Origin: Valencia hispanica
Taxonomy: Eukaryota; Chordata; Actinopteri; Cyprinodontiformes; Valenciidae
Direction of reading: 5' to 3'
Length of the DNA: 64,000 bases
NCBI GenBank assembly: GCA_963556495.2
Contig: OY747711.1
Span: 36,848,414-36,912,413, forward strand
The notes beneath the pieces are model-generated. The model saw nothing but the letters and a program-made list of their open reading frames with translations, was not told where the DNA came from and did not search any database. The first letter of the stretch is position 1. Every line of letters starts with the position of its first letter. A program made the translations under genes and the position numbers. Positions 1 to 11,622 of this stretch are shown here, one piece after another.

Positions 1-54
1 AATATTCCTTTTAAATACTTGATGTTGCAAACACATACCAGGCCCATAGTACTG

Positions 55-218
55 GAAAGACGTCCTGACTTTAGGGTTGACAAGGAGACGGCTGCCAGAA
101 GAGCGCAGAGACTGCAAAGGTTCATATGATGAAAGCAGTTCTGAAAGATAAGAAGGCCTAAGACCATTGAGACACTTAAAAATTATTAAAAGAACCTTAA
201 AATCAACCCTAAAACATA
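55..218 (-). mobile_element. L2-like LINE ORF2 C-terminal fragment, inverted
   Basis: Read on the minus strand, this encodes a piece like CLNGLRPSYLSELL followed by SLRSSGSRLLVNPKV. It matches the reverse-transcriptase C-terminal region of the plus-strand LINE at 3240-3400 in this window. It is truncated at both ends. The adjoining 250-362 is the 3' end of a LINE in the opposite orientation, which could reflect a 5' inversion during insertion or two separate insertions. Confidence 0.75.
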
Positions 219-249
219 AGGGGAACGAATGCAATGAATTTAAGACAGC

Positions 250-362
250 GCTTTGTCTGTGTTTTACTGCTATTTTTGTTTTACCTCTTAATCATGTAAA
301 GCACCTTGAATCACCTTGTTGTTGAAAGTGTGCTATATAAATAAAATTGCCTTGCCTTGCCT
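250..362 (+). mobile_element. LINE 3' end (L2-like, TTGCC tail)
   Basis: Contains the tail block ending in AAGCACCTTGAATCACC, TTGTTGTTGAAAGTG, ATATAAATAAAATTGCC and a short CTTGC repeat. The same tail recurs at about 1640-1716 and 58990-59073, so it marks the 3' end of one retrotransposon family. Only the untranslated tail is left. Confidence 0.75.
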
Positions 363-387
363 AGTGTGCTCCTGCCTCCTGGTATTC

Positions 388-1019
388 TTTTAATCTAATT
401 CATCACAGGGTAGCTGTGAATTAATCACGATTGATTAACAAATTCTAAATATGACTGAAAAAGTAAAATTTTTGGTGTGAATAAAGGACAAAACCGCAAG
501 CTGTTGCTCTTTTTAATTTAAGGAAATACAGGAGAGATTCATGGGACTTTTGTTTTGAACTCCACTATCACATTTACACGTGGGCCTTTTAACCTATTAA
601 TCTTTTAGCCAGTTGCTAAGGCAAACTAACTGGTTGACATTTTCTGAATATAAACCTAACCGTTTCTTATTAATTTTGGACAACCATGAGGATCCTCTTC
701 ATGGGACTATCCTACAACAACAGAGTGTCTTCAGTCAGAGGCTTCTTCCGTTTCGCTGCAACACAGACTGCTACAGGAGATCCTTCCTGCTCACATCAGG
801 ATCTACAACAACTCCTTGAAGAATTAAATAGCATGAGCTACAACAACAAGACATTTCTCTCTAGGATCAATAAAGTATTTTTGAATTAAATTTATCTTAA
901 TAATAGAGGGATTATTTGTTTATCAACACCGCTATGCATGCACAAATGGTGTGACACCGAAGCCTTACAATACTCCCTGGTTCCCACTGTTATTATTTGC
1001 AGTTATCTTGCAGCTGCAG
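388..1019 (+). mobile_element. hAT-type non-autonomous element, 5' portion
   Basis: Shares long, roughly collinear similarity with 13109-13869: AATCACAGGGTAGCTG, the AGCCAGTTGCTAAGGC block, GTGTCTTCxGTCAGAGG and GCAGTTAT near 1000. The left terminal repeat is missing. The element is interrupted from about 1020 and resumes at 1730. The short open frames inside it are not genes. Confidence 0.7.
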
Positions 1020-1379
1020 TGTTGGTTAACTATGTTTTTGCTTGTTTGTTAGCCAAGATTTACCCGATGAGAAGTAATTGCTGCAGATTATCGCATTTTT
1101 AATAATCTGGTCATTCCAATCACTTCTTCGGATCTTCTTCTTGCAAACAAAGACATCTTTTGTTTGCCTTGAAAGGGGCGGGAGTGGATGCAAAGAAGGT
1201 TTGTTGTTTTTATCAAAGCGATCAACAGCACAAGACATAATTGCGTCTCTTTCTGCAGACTACACGCAGCAGAGCAGGGAGTGATGAAGGATTATCCCTA
1301 TGGTCTGCGGTTGAGAAGAGACGTTCACATGGAACCAGGGATGCAGTTTGGGTCTGCCATGCTGTTTACATAGTTCTAT

Positions 1380-1716
1380 GTTCCTCTAATCTGGAACAAA
1401 CTTCCAGAAAACGGCAAAGCTGCTGAAACAATGAGTTATTTTAAATCACAACTAAAAACGTATCTGTTTAGAGCTGCCTTTGAGCAATGTTTTGATGTAT
1501 CATGTTTTGTGTATGCTTCTTGCTGGGTTTACATTACATGCTTTGTAATGCCTTGATGTATCTGTGTTTTCTTATTGCTTTATTGCTGTTTTTACTTTAT
1601 ATGCTTTGTCTGTGTTTTACTGCTATTTTTATTTTACCTCTTAACCCTGTAAAGCATCTTGAATTACCTTGTTGTTGTTGTTGAAAGTGCGCTTTACAAA
1701 TAAAATTGCCTTGCTT
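1380..1716 (+). mobile_element. 5'-truncated L2-like LINE inserted in hAT element
   Basis: The frame around 1385-1490 reads like the LINE C-terminus (LIWNKLPENGKAAETM, then KSQLKTYLFRAAFEQ), which parallels LWNRLPENLRAAENV in the 2918-3559 LINE. It is followed by a T-rich 3'UTR and the same TTGCC tail as 250-362. About 1020-1380 is also foreign to the hAT element, but I cannot assign it; it may be the more decayed upstream part of this LINE. Confidence 0.7.
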
Positions 1717-1729
1717 TAATATAAGGAGC

Positions 1730-1870
1730 GAGCACTGAAAGTAGCACAGGTTAAATTGTGGGATAAACAGGGCGGGGCATTCTATGCATGCTAATTGCGT
1801 TAAAAAACATAATCACGTTAATTCTACAAATGAATTGAACCTCGTTAATTCGTTAATTTTGACAGTCCTA
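1730..1870 (+). mobile_element. hAT-type element, 3' portion with terminal repeat
   Basis: Continues the element at 388-1019: GAGCGAGCACTGAAAG, GTAAACAGGG-like block, ATGCATGC, then an AT-rich end finishing with TTTTGACAGTCCTA. That terminus is the inverted counterpart of TAGGGCTGTCA, which starts the sister copy at 13109. The match supports one element split by the LINE. Confidence 0.75.
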
Positions 1871-2597
1871 TTAATATACATTTGATAGTTTCTCCTACCA
1901 CATGCGAATGAAATTCACTTGTGCTTCTGTTTCAGTGATTCAGAGTTCTTGTGTGAATTGTGCTCCCAAAATAATAAACCTTATTACTCTGAGACGACTG
2001 GTCACTGACTTGGAGAGCAACTTCTGTGTTCCTTGGTCTTCATTATGCTGTTTGCTCACTAATGTTCTCTAGAAACGCTCTGAGACCTTCATAGAAAATC
2101 TGCATTCATAGCGTTATCATGCTACACACACTGCTAACACTTGAGTTAGGTTGTTTCAGTCACAATAAGGCATACACTGATATGGAGATCTGTATGCAAC
2201 TGTAAGTGCCTTTTCCAGCTGCAGATTGACTTGTGGCAAGGGAAAAAGCTGAAACCGAACCTGCAATTTACCAATTCCAAGACTAATTAGATGACTTCTG
2301 AAGGCATTTGGTTACCTAAAATTCTTATAGGGGTATAAGGAGGCTGGATATGAGAAACCATACTTCAATTTTATTTCTTTAATTATTTTTTTTGTTCAAA
2401 GCTATTATAGTTTTCCTTTTTCTTTTGGAATACACATGTATAAGAAAATAAAATCCCCCCCAAATCTCAAGAAAATACATTAAATATTTTATTATATTGT
2501 GAGAAAATGTAAAAAAAAAATAAAAATCTAACATTATTGATATTATGAAATGCACTGCATAGCCTGATAAGTACCTTTTTGGTGTGCGATCATTTTA
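1871..2597. other. no gene or recognisable repeat
   Basis: AT-rich non-coding sequence between the hAT end and the next LINE, with several short A or T runs. Nothing recognised. Confidence 0.6.
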
Positions 2598-4018
2598 GCA
2601 CTTTTGAATATACTGCGTCTGTTTTTAGCACTCCTCAGATTTTATGTGTCACAGTTTATGGGCCTCCTAAAAAGAGCGCTATTTTTATTCAAGAATTTTC
2701 AGAGTTTTGATCAATTTTGCACAACTCTTGTGAAAGAATAATTTTAGCTGGTGATTTTAATCTACATATAGATAACATCTTAGCTCCTTTATCGACAGAA
2801 TTATTAAATATTTTTGAACTATATGGATTTTAGTCAACATGTCACGCAGCCGACTCACAACAGAGGACACACCCTGGACTTGGTCATCACATATGGCCTG
2901 TCTCTGACCACTACTGTGTGTTTTTTAAATTTCACCAGATTTTTGACTCTGCGCTGACTTTTATTCCTCACATAAAAAATATTACCAAAATAGGTTTTTA
3001 TCACTTAAAGAACTTCGCCAGAGTCCGCCCCATTCTCTCTCGGGCCAATACGGAGACGCTGATGCATGCTTTTGTCACCTGTAGGATTGATTACTGTAAT
3101 GCCCTGCTTTTTGGTCTTCCCAAAAAGAGTATCTCAAGTTTACAGGTTTTACAAAATTCAAAAGCATGTGTCCTGACCAAGACCAGGAGGTGGGAACACA
3201 TTACACCAGTCTTAGAATCACTGCATTGGCTCCCCGTATGTTTTAGGATCGATTTAAAGATTCTTTTAATAATTTTTAAGTGTCTTAATGGTCTTGGGCC
3301 TTCTTATCTTTTGGAATTTATTTTACCGTATGACCCTTCGCGGTCTCTGCGCTCCTCTGGCAGCCGTCTCCTTGTCACCCCCAAAGTCAGGACACACACT
3401 CATGGTGAGGCGTCTTTTCATTATTATGGCCCTCACCTCTGGAACAGGCTGCCAGAGAACCTCAGGGCCGCAGAGAACGTTCATGTTTTTAAGAGCAGCC
3501 TCAAGACTCACCTTTTTAACATAGCTTTTAACCGATTATTATTTATTAAATCTGTTTAATTGTTCTGCATGTTTTATTTGATTGAATTCTTTTTAGTTTA
3601 GCTTTTAGCTGGCTATTTATCAATTATTGTTTATCTGCTTTGCATTTTTATTTGATCATATCTTATAATCGTTTTAATTTTAATATTTTAACTTATTTTA
3701 GTTTTCCTTCCAGTGCTTCCTCTGTGGGAGCCCTCTGCCTCGGGGGTGGTGGTCGGCTGTGGCTGCCTTGGTGCTCTCCAGGTGGTGCTTGGGTGGAGGT
3801 GGAGGTACCAGCCCTCCCTCCTCTGGGCTCCCTGGGTCAGTGCCTTGGCTGCTGCTGTTGATCTGCTGCTGCCGATGTAGATGGCTCCCTGTGGTGATGT
3901 TTTTTACTTTTGGGTTTTTGGGAAAGGGTGGGGGGGGGGGGGCAACAAACAACAACAAAGCTTTGAGAAGCTTTGTTGTTGTTTGAAAAGCGCTTTATAA
4001 ATAAAGTTTGATTTGATT
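2598..4018 (+). mobile_element. L2-like LINE, internally deleted
   Basis: The 5' part reads as an apurinic-type endonuclease with several breaks: VYGPPK-like motif (about 2655), AGDFNLHID (about 2744-2772) and HNRGHTLDLVITYG (about 2856-2900). It then jumps to the reverse-transcriptase C-terminus in an open frame at 2918-3559: HLKNFARVRPIL, CRIDYCNALLFGLP, HITPVLESLHWLPV, SLRSSGSRLL, HYGPHLWNRLPENLRAA and FKSSLKTHLF. The central catalytic RT domain (YADD region) is missing. The 3'UTR holds a G/C-rich stretch, a G tract, a perfect hairpin and the terminal ATAAAGTTTGATTTGATT. This is a dead copy. The clade name is from memory of related fish LINEs. Confidence 0.85.
3946..3985 (+). repeat. perfect 18-bp hairpin in LINE 3'UTR
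   Basis: Two 18-base arms, 3946-3963 and 3968-3985, are exact reverse complements around the loop TGAG. The hairpin lies about 30 bases before the 3' terminus of the LINE. L2-clade LINEs are known to use 3' stem-loops for reverse-transcriptase recognition; that role here is inference. Confidence 0.85.
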
Positions 4019-4077
4019 AGATTTTTATTTATTCATGCAGAAAGTAGCAAGTCAAGCTCTGCTGGATTTTGAAAATT

Positions 4078-4082
<5 letters not shown>

Positions 4083-4130
<48 letters not shown>
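4083..4130. repeat. (AC)n microsatellite
   Basis: About 24 uninterrupted AC units. A shorter AC run lies at about 4411-4425, on the far side of the next repeat. Confidence 0.95.
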
Positions 4131-4134
<4 letters not shown>

Positions 4135-4430
4135 GTCTTGCTATCCTTGTGTTGACATTGTATTGACTTCCATTGATTTTACTATGCCTAACCGAGACAC
4201 TTTCTCTAAACCTAACCATTACTGATACATGCCTAACTCTAACCTTAACCTAAACCTAATTCACACCATACCTCTAAACCTAACTAGTAGAGTTTAATAG
4301 CTAGTTAAACATTGTGGGGACCAGGCAAAATGTCCTCACAACTACAAATGTCCACACAAGGGTGGTGGGCTGTCAAAGGTTGGTCCACACAAGTATAGCT
4401 ATATATGTACACACACACACACACATCATT
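4131..4430. repeat. dispersed fish repeat with CCTAA-rich core
   Basis: Carries ATTGTGGGGACCAGGC, AATGTCCTCACAA and CCACACAAGTATAGC around a core with several imperfect CTAACC/CTAAACC units. The arrangement, flanked by AC microsatellites, is typical of a repeat common in fish genomes as I recall. Its class is unknown to me. Confidence 0.55.
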
Positions 4431-7400
4431 TAGCTTTAGTTGTCTGAACGCTGAGGTTTTTTTTCCGGAAATCAATCTGGTCCATTCAGCAAAAAAGCAA
4501 AACAGCAGGAAAATGTGTGACCTTGGAAAGGATATAGACTTTTTCCTGTCTTTGTTCCAAACTGCCTGTCATCATCCTGCAGCCTGTATTATTGTTGTCT
4601 GCAAGAAAAGGAGGTCTAGAAATCACTGTAGTTTTAGAGAAACTACAACTTCATGGAAACAAAATAGATCAAAATAGATATGAATATTAGAAAAAGAAAA
4701 AACATCAAGCAAATTTTACTGAACCGAGTTCCCTGTTGAGATCAGCAGCTCGTTCTGTCAGAATGAGAGAGTGTCTGTGAACAGAGACAAACTGTCTTCT
4801 GTTGGTGGAGGCAGGAAGGGTCGTCCCACATCATACCCCAGGTCTGAGTGAGGCTGTTGTTCAACATTCAGCTCTTGGCTGTGAGGAGATGAAAATGACA
4901 GAAATGACCAAAGGGCTCTTAGGACTGATCACACGATAGAGATTTGCTCCATGCAGTTCTCTCAATTAGCTACAAGGCTTCTCTTAAATGACCTCGTCTC
5001 AGGTAGACACTACATGGATAGCATCACCGATAATGAGGCAAGAAATCGGATTTAAAATCAGATACTAAAAACTTATTCTGTGGTTCATTGATATTGAATC
5101 CTCATCCAAGTGCAATTATATTAAACACAAGGCACAATTGTTTTCCATTTCATTACTATTATTCACCAACAATTTCAGCTTCATTACTTTCATTAGGGTG
5201 TCTCTGTGGCTCCATTGGCTCAAATCAAACAAATAAAGTCGAGATCTTCAATAAAGTACTGATCCTTATGTGTTCATCCATGTACCATCTTTCTACATAC
5301 TTTATCAGTATGGTGAAAAATTATTTTTGTCTCGTGCAGCTTTGTGAATTGGATTATTTATTGGTGTCATCAACCAGAGGTCCTAGGAAGCTCTAGCTGG
5401 AGGGAATTAAAATGAAAACCCAGTATATATCTTGTTTTTACATGGCTGAGGCTGAAGACACACTCAAATTAATAGTTAAAATTTTATTTTGGTGGAAAAT
5501 AATATATCAACAGTTCAGCTTTTATTATTTTTGGCTGTTGCAGAGCTTTTTGCTTCCTACCTTGAGCCAGCAGGTGGCGCTCAACACCACGGCTTCCAGA
5601 GAATCACTGCTAGCAAGTTGTGAATGTGGCACACAATCTGCTAATAGAAACAATCTCCCCACTGACACCAGCCACTTTGTTTATTTGTGTTAAGCATTAT
5701 TTATCTACCACATTTCATGGTGTCTATTTTATTATTTATGGTAGCCCCTTAAATAGTAAAGCAATAAACAATTAATTTCTTCAGTATTTTATTTACATTG
5801 CAGCTAAACAAGAAACAGAAAAAATAAACATGTTTCCTAGAAATATGTTTTCTAACAATATTTTCGGCCTCGGTTGAGACAGGTGGTTAAATAGCCCAAA
5901 AGATCTGATCTCAGTTCTGTTTCCCCGGCTCAGAAACACTGTTTGAACCAAGAATCCTGAAGAGTCACACATGTCAGGCAATTTGCATGAGAGAACTTTG
6001 ACTTAAATGGGAAACACATGACTCCCTCTGTCTCAGCCCTGACAGCTGCAACAGGCCAGGCCGTTATTGGACAAATATGACTCGTCTCAGAACAGAGCAG
6101 CTCTTCAAAAAGCTTTCCCAGCGTGGAATCTCTGACGTAAGCCAGAAAATAAAGGGATATTGAGGGGAATTTAGAGCGAAACATATTGAGTTACGCTTTA
6201 ACCAGATTCATTTTCCCGTCTCTTTCTGGGCCTTTCTTAAACTTTAACCTGACAACTGTTATTCTGTTATAAATTCTGCATTAGCAATCAAAACAAAAGG
6301 CTATTATGGAGCAGAGCGCTGGCCCCTGGCTGTTGCTTGGCTCATATTCCCTGTACAGTAAACAGCCCACAGATGTTTTACATTGATATTAACAACCTTA
6401 ATTTGTCCTGTGCAGAATAAAAACAGCACAGCATAGTGTGGGGATTAAGTTCTCAGCCATGCATCACACACACAACACGGAGAGCAATCTCATTTAACCT
6501 GAGAGGAGTTTACAGTGAGTGGGTTTTGCATTGGTCATAAGTTGTCTCAAAATACCACTCTGTCACCATAGCAACTTCGAGTAACTGCTAAATGGCCTCA
6601 TAACATAAGATGAATTTTTAATGTTAAGTGGGTCTTTAAAAAAAAAAAGTGTTCTCAGGCTTTGTGTGCAAGCCTGCATTGAAAATACTCAGCAGTTTTA
6701 AGACGTATTTCTAAATCTTTTCTCTATGAGCTCTGTCTAAAAATTGTTCATATTCATTCATTTATGTATATCTTGGTTCCAAAAGAACAGGTTATTTAAA
6801 AATGGGCTTGATCAGAACAACCAATAAACTGCCGGATTAAACCTTCAATGAAGATGCTGGATTTTAACCAAAAGGTGGGTCCTAAACAGACCTAGTCTAA
6901 GAGAAAAACGTGATCCGGCCTCGCTGAACTTCTTTTACAAGTGAAAAAAAGAAATAAAATGGCAAAGTAATGCTTTATGATAGTATTAACTTCACTGGGT
7001 TACTTGTGAAAATGTGTTTGTTCGTTTAGGACCACATCACACATCCATCCATCCGTCCACCCATCCAGTCACTGTGTAAGATGCTGGGTGAGGAAGGATG
7101 AGGCTCGTTCCTGTCGTCTCTTTTCTAACCCAATTAACTGGGTCACAGTATTTGACCCAGAGTTTGTTTAAAACTACTGAGCTTCCATCCCAACAGCCTA
7201 AACCTAGCATTTAGGTTCAAGAAATTACCCAGCAGTTTTTTATATGTAGGGAGGCAGAACCTGTGACCTCTTTGCTTTGAAAAATTGGGGTTGTTTTTAG
7301 TTCTCCTTTTCAGCCTCAGTGGGGTTCAACTCCCTCCTTGAGCTGAATAGATCCATAACTCACAGGCAGCCGTAACTCAATCTAACAAAATGCCTTTTCA

Positions 7401-7889
7401 ATCACTCTCATCCTTTATAGTTATGCCCAACAGGCATTTACATAAATACATTATTCATGGTGCTAATCCTGGTCTCAGATGGGGATATATAAAAATGAGT
7501 CCGTGTGTCCTGATGTGTATGCAGCTGGCAGGGGGACTGGAGCTGCCTATTTTGTTTGTATTTTGCACATTTGTGATTCAGCTGAGCGCTTTCCATCAAT
7601 GAAGTGGATTTACATTTGCCGAGGAAGTAATGACATAAAACCCATACTAATGTTAACACGCGTGTGCACTCAAATTCACGTTGTCCTGCCGCATGATTAC
7701 ATTTATGCGCCTCTTAATAAAACGACTCACTTGACATTATCAGACAATTCAGCCGTAATAGCTGCCGGTGAATGTGAAATTGGGTTTTTTCATGCAATTA
7801 GTTCATTGTCAAGGCAGTCATACAGAGTGAGCCGACCAAATTTTGCCTAGTGAATCACAATTACCCATGTAGAGTGTAAATATATGGCA
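4431..7889. other. intergenic, no gene seen
   Basis: AT-rich sequence. The only open frames are short and unrecognisable. A small CATC/CATCC run occurs near 7040. The last part (about 7390-7850) is repeat-free and is treated as a possible conserved element. Confidence 0.55.
7390..7850. promoter_or_regulatory. candidate conserved non-coding element
   Basis: No repeat signature, mixed base composition and many homeodomain-like TAAT cores and ATGAC/GTCAT-type sites (ATTTATGCGCCTCTTAATAA, CATGCAATTAGTTCATTG). The short open frames on both strands have no recognisable protein. Conservation cannot be tested from one sequence, so this is a guess by texture only. Confidence 0.2.
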
Positions 7890-7976
7890 TTAGGCATTTT
7901 AATCGGTAAAGCACTTTGTGATGCAATTCTTGTATGAAAAGTGCGTTATAAATAAAGTTTGATTGATTGATTGATT
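7890..7976 (+). mobile_element. L2-like LINE 3' tail
   Basis: AAAGCACTTTGTGATGC, then TGAAAAGTGCGTTATAAAT and AAAGTTTGATTGATTGATTG. This is the 3' end of a LINE related to the one at 2598-4018, with a short TTGA repeat at the end. It is 5' truncated to under 100 bp. Confidence 0.75.
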
Positions 7977-8429
7977 ACATGGGATCAGTAATGCAATTAT
8001 GAAGAGAGGTGCTAACTGGTTGGTGGGTTGGTAACAAAATGAGTGAAAAGAAACAGAAAATAATGGGAATTATGCATAAATCATATCAGCTATGTTGCTT
8101 TAAAAAAAACGAGTGATCACAGATGAGAAAAAAGTGATAGCAGGGTATCATTTCTCCAAGAGCTTATTTATTCAGTTGTGAATAGAAATATCACTTATCT
8201 GCTTACAGATTCTCCTTTGATACTAATATTTCTCTGCATCACAGATATAGTTGATACCAAATATTTACTTAGACGTTATAAAAAAGGTAAGCTTTTTTTT
8301 GCTATATATATACTAAAGACTAACTACTTCCTTATTTTGAGATTTTTAAAACGTCATTCAACTTAGCTTTCATAATTTTTTTTAGAACATATATTAACAT
8401 ATTTGCTATCCATCCACAAGCTTCTTCCA

Positions 8430-9660
8430 ATAGTTTGCTGGATTTTTTGTTTACCCTGACAGAACTGATGTAACTTGGTCAGGTTTATAGGCTGTCTTGC
8501 AACTATTTACCTTTTCAGCTCCTGCCACAAATTTTCTTTGAGACTAAGATCATTCCTTTAAATGGCCGCTCCAAAACGTTGACTTTATTGTCCTTGAGTT
8601 GCTTTTTAATTATTTCGGTCTTACGCTTAGTCTTATTGTGCAACCCATTTGTGCCTAAGCTTTATCTTCGTGTCTGAAGTTGTTGCTTCAATATTTCCAC
8701 ATAATGTTCTTTCCCTGTGACTCGGTGAGGTGCACCAGTCCCTCCTGCAGCAAAACACTCGCACAACTAGATGCTGAAAATCCTGTAATTTACTTTTGGG
8801 ATGGTGTTCTTAGACCTACAAGCTTCCCCATTTTCCCTCCAAATGTAACAATGGTAATTATGGCCAAACGCTTTGATTTTAGTTTCACCACACCACAGAA
8901 CATGCCTCCATGTACGTCTTGGGCCCTGAAATAATTTTTGAATTGTAATCCAGCTTTCTATGTTGCATTCTCAGTGATGGCTTCTTCCTCTCTGAGTGGC
9001 CTTTCACTTCATACCAGATAAAGTGCTTGTTTCATTGTGGATATTGTCTTACCAGCTTCCTCCAGCATCTTTACAAGTTCTTTGGCTTTTGTTCTGGGTC
9101 AGTTTTCACATTTCACTGCAAAATACGTTCATCTCTTGGACACAGAGCCAGTCTCTTTCCTGAGTGGTATGATGGTCGCATATAAATGTTGAACAAAAGG
9201 ACGCTTTAAGGCATCTTCTAATTATATACATGAATGGATCAGAGGAATCAGACTTGTCAAGGTCCACAATTCCTGAGATTTTGTTTCAATTCTATTGATT
9301 GTTCCAAGACGTCATGCAAGGACGCAGTAAGTTTGAGGTGTTGCCTTAAAATACATTCAGAGCTGTCCCTTCATTTAACTCAAATGTTGTTAACTAACCT
9401 AGAACCTCAGAAGCTTGCAAAGCCTTAGCATCATCATCTGGACTTATCCAAATTGTTTAAAGGCATAGTAACATTATTGTATGTAAGCAAATATTATTTT
9501 TAAAAATCTTGAAGCAGTTCTCTCCTTTATTAATAGGCTGTTTAGTAAACAGAAATATTTTTGGCTGTCTTGACTGAGCTAACACAGAAAAGAAAATGTA
9601 ATGATTCAATCTCAGAAGGTTGGGGAAAATAGGGGTAGGTATCTTTTTATACACCGTATG
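8430..9660 (-). pseudogene. decayed Sleeping Beauty-like Tc1 element
   Basis: Read on the minus strand, pieces of an SB-type Tc1 transposase occur in order but with frameshifts and deletions: KSRL near the first catalytic block (about 8870-8890), a GGTGAxH-type block (about 8735), KDNKVNVLE (about 8575-8600) and NLWQEL-like sequence (about 8520-8540). Upstream of these, 9240-9420 resembles the SB leader and N-terminal region, and about 9450-9480 resembles terminal-repeat sequence. The element boundaries are uncertain. The plus-strand open frames here are antisense shadows. Confidence 0.7.
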
Positions 9661-10725
9661 TAAATATCTGGTATAAACTGTATTTACGAGCAGAGTCTGT
9701 TAACTGTCAACCAACAACCTTATATCTATTAATCCACACTTACATCATGTTAAATAGCTGCTCTGGATAAAATATGCTCCTGATTAAAAACGATCCTGGC
9801 AATAAACTAATTGAGCTTCTTCCATGTAGTCTTGGCTCGCTTGTTATAGAGTGGAGAGAAATGTAACACCACGTTATAATGAGTCTGGGAGGTTAAAATT
9901 AGCCCTGCGACATCTCTCAGATCTCCTGTTACCTTTCCCAAAGTCATGCTGCAGACTGGGGGGCCATTGTTGTGTGATTACAGCGGCACAAAGACACAGG
10001 TGTAAAGTTACAATTGACATGTGCTCCCCTGGACAAATTTACTTGATGGATTCTTTTATGTCCCCGGGCTTTCCACTGAATACGGATGGATATCCTCTGG
10101 GTAATGCAGTTGTGGATGTGAAATAAGTAGGAGAGCCTAATTTCTGAGAAGCTTTCTTGTTTTAGTCGTCTGTAGATTTTCATAATCCCCCTGGCAGCAC
10201 AATTAGAAATGGGAAGCCTAATATCACACTGAGAGCCTTTACTTTAGTAAAAGGGATGTTTGTCCAAGTAAAAAGGACACCCATGCGCATCTCACTGAAT
10301 AACTCTGGCTGGCTTTCAGGATGCCTCCTACACTTTGTTAAATGACTAATTCACTAAAAGAAAAAGTGTAGATGTGTATTTTACACTCTATTTATCTATA
10401 GTGCCTCTAAAGAGCACATACCGTCTGTGTTATCTTGTCATGAAACACGCAGTAAACACTGTTCAATTGCAAGATAACGAACTATTGAATCAAAGAAATA
10501 AATTATTATTAATACATTAATAAAGAAAGACTTTACATTTTCTATATTTACAGTGTTTGTTTGTTAATTTATTTGCTACAAAAATATCACATTTAGAACA
10601 CATTAACAGAAAGATACCATAGTGTGCAATGAACACAAAAAGTATGTATAAATTATGTTTTTTGCTCTTAAATACAACTTATTAATACATACATTACAGT
10701 TATCTTATTTAATCTTAATCTTACA
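9661..10725. other. intergenic, no gene seen
   Basis: Mixed, repeat-free sequence with no recognisable coding or RNA gene. The open frames at 9851-10126 (+) and 9944-10183 (-) overlap each other and match nothing I know. Confidence 0.5.
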
Positions 10726-10810
10726 CTTAATTTCCCTCTGGGATCAATAAAGTAGTTTTGAATTGAATTGAATTGAATTGAATTGAATTGAATTGAATTG
10801 AATTGAATTG
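10726..10810 (+). mobile_element. short retroposon tail with (TTGAA)n and target duplication
   Basis: An 85-bp insert runs from TTCCCTCTGGGATCAATAAAG to a (TTGAA)n tail. It is flanked by a perfect 9-bp direct repeat AATCTTACA at 10717-10725 and 10811-10819. The CTGGGATCAATAAAGTA motif is a common 3' end of fish LINEs. The insert is extremely 5' truncated. Confidence 0.8.
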
Positions 10811-10819
10811 AATCTTACA

Positions 10820-11614
10820 TACTGCATTACATATTAAAAATAGAGAAGGTTTGAGTCTGCTTTCTTCATCCAACCCCTGAAGTAATCAGTGTATTTACAA
10901 ACTAGGATTTTAACAGTTGCACCATAAAACCTGTCTTGTAAAGTTTTGCTAAATTCCTGTATGGTATTGTCATTGTGTCGATGGTATACAATAAGGACCT
11001 CATTGAGCATTGGGAAATTATGGAGAAAAAAAAAAGAAATATGCATATAAAGTTTTATTTGCTCCCATAATGGTATAATAACTTTACATATTTCTGTTAT
11101 TCAACTGTTCTCCTTATTTTCCAGTTTAATTCAGTGTTTAATCAGTAAAAGTAATAAAAGGTATTTAAAAGAAACACTTCTTTTGCATCTTGTCAGATCA
11201 ATTGAATCCTCTTCTTCACCAAACATTCTTTTAAATCATAATTCACTTTCAATCTGCTTGAACATAAATCCAGCTTTTAGCTGCCATTTCAAACACATTT
11301 TATGTAGGTCTAAGTGTGAAGAAAGAGCTTATTTTTTTGGATGAAGATGAAATCTATGGCAGCCTTGCTTTGCTGGAGATCAAATTGTATATGCTACAGT
11401 ATAGGAAGCATATCAAGGAAATGCTGAGACATTATTTACTCAAACTCGCATATCTTCATATGTCACAAAATATTCAAACTTGTGTCACCAAACAGCTTAT
11501 AGTGGAATAGGTGTCTGAATTTTTCTTTCATAGTAACAATATAAAGATCTTAGAGCACCATGACACAGCTTTTCTAATCAAAATTGGCTATTTCAGTGTT
11601 GCACTCTTCTTTGT
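10820..11614. other. intergenic, no gene seen
   Basis: AT-rich sequence, no repeat or gene recognised. Confidence 0.5.
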
Positions 11615-11622
11615 ATTATATA

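Noticed and set aside
3323..3511. Minus-strand frame in the L2-like LINE
   Set aside because: Shadow of the LINE reverse-transcriptase C-terminus on the plus strand.
4190..4290. CCTAACC-like units suggesting an interstitial telomere
   Set aside because: Units are irregular (CTAACC, CTAAACC, CTAACTC) and sit inside a known type of dispersed fish repeat.
8680..8934. 84-codon plus-strand frame
   Set aside because: Antisense of the decayed Sleeping Beauty-like transposase.
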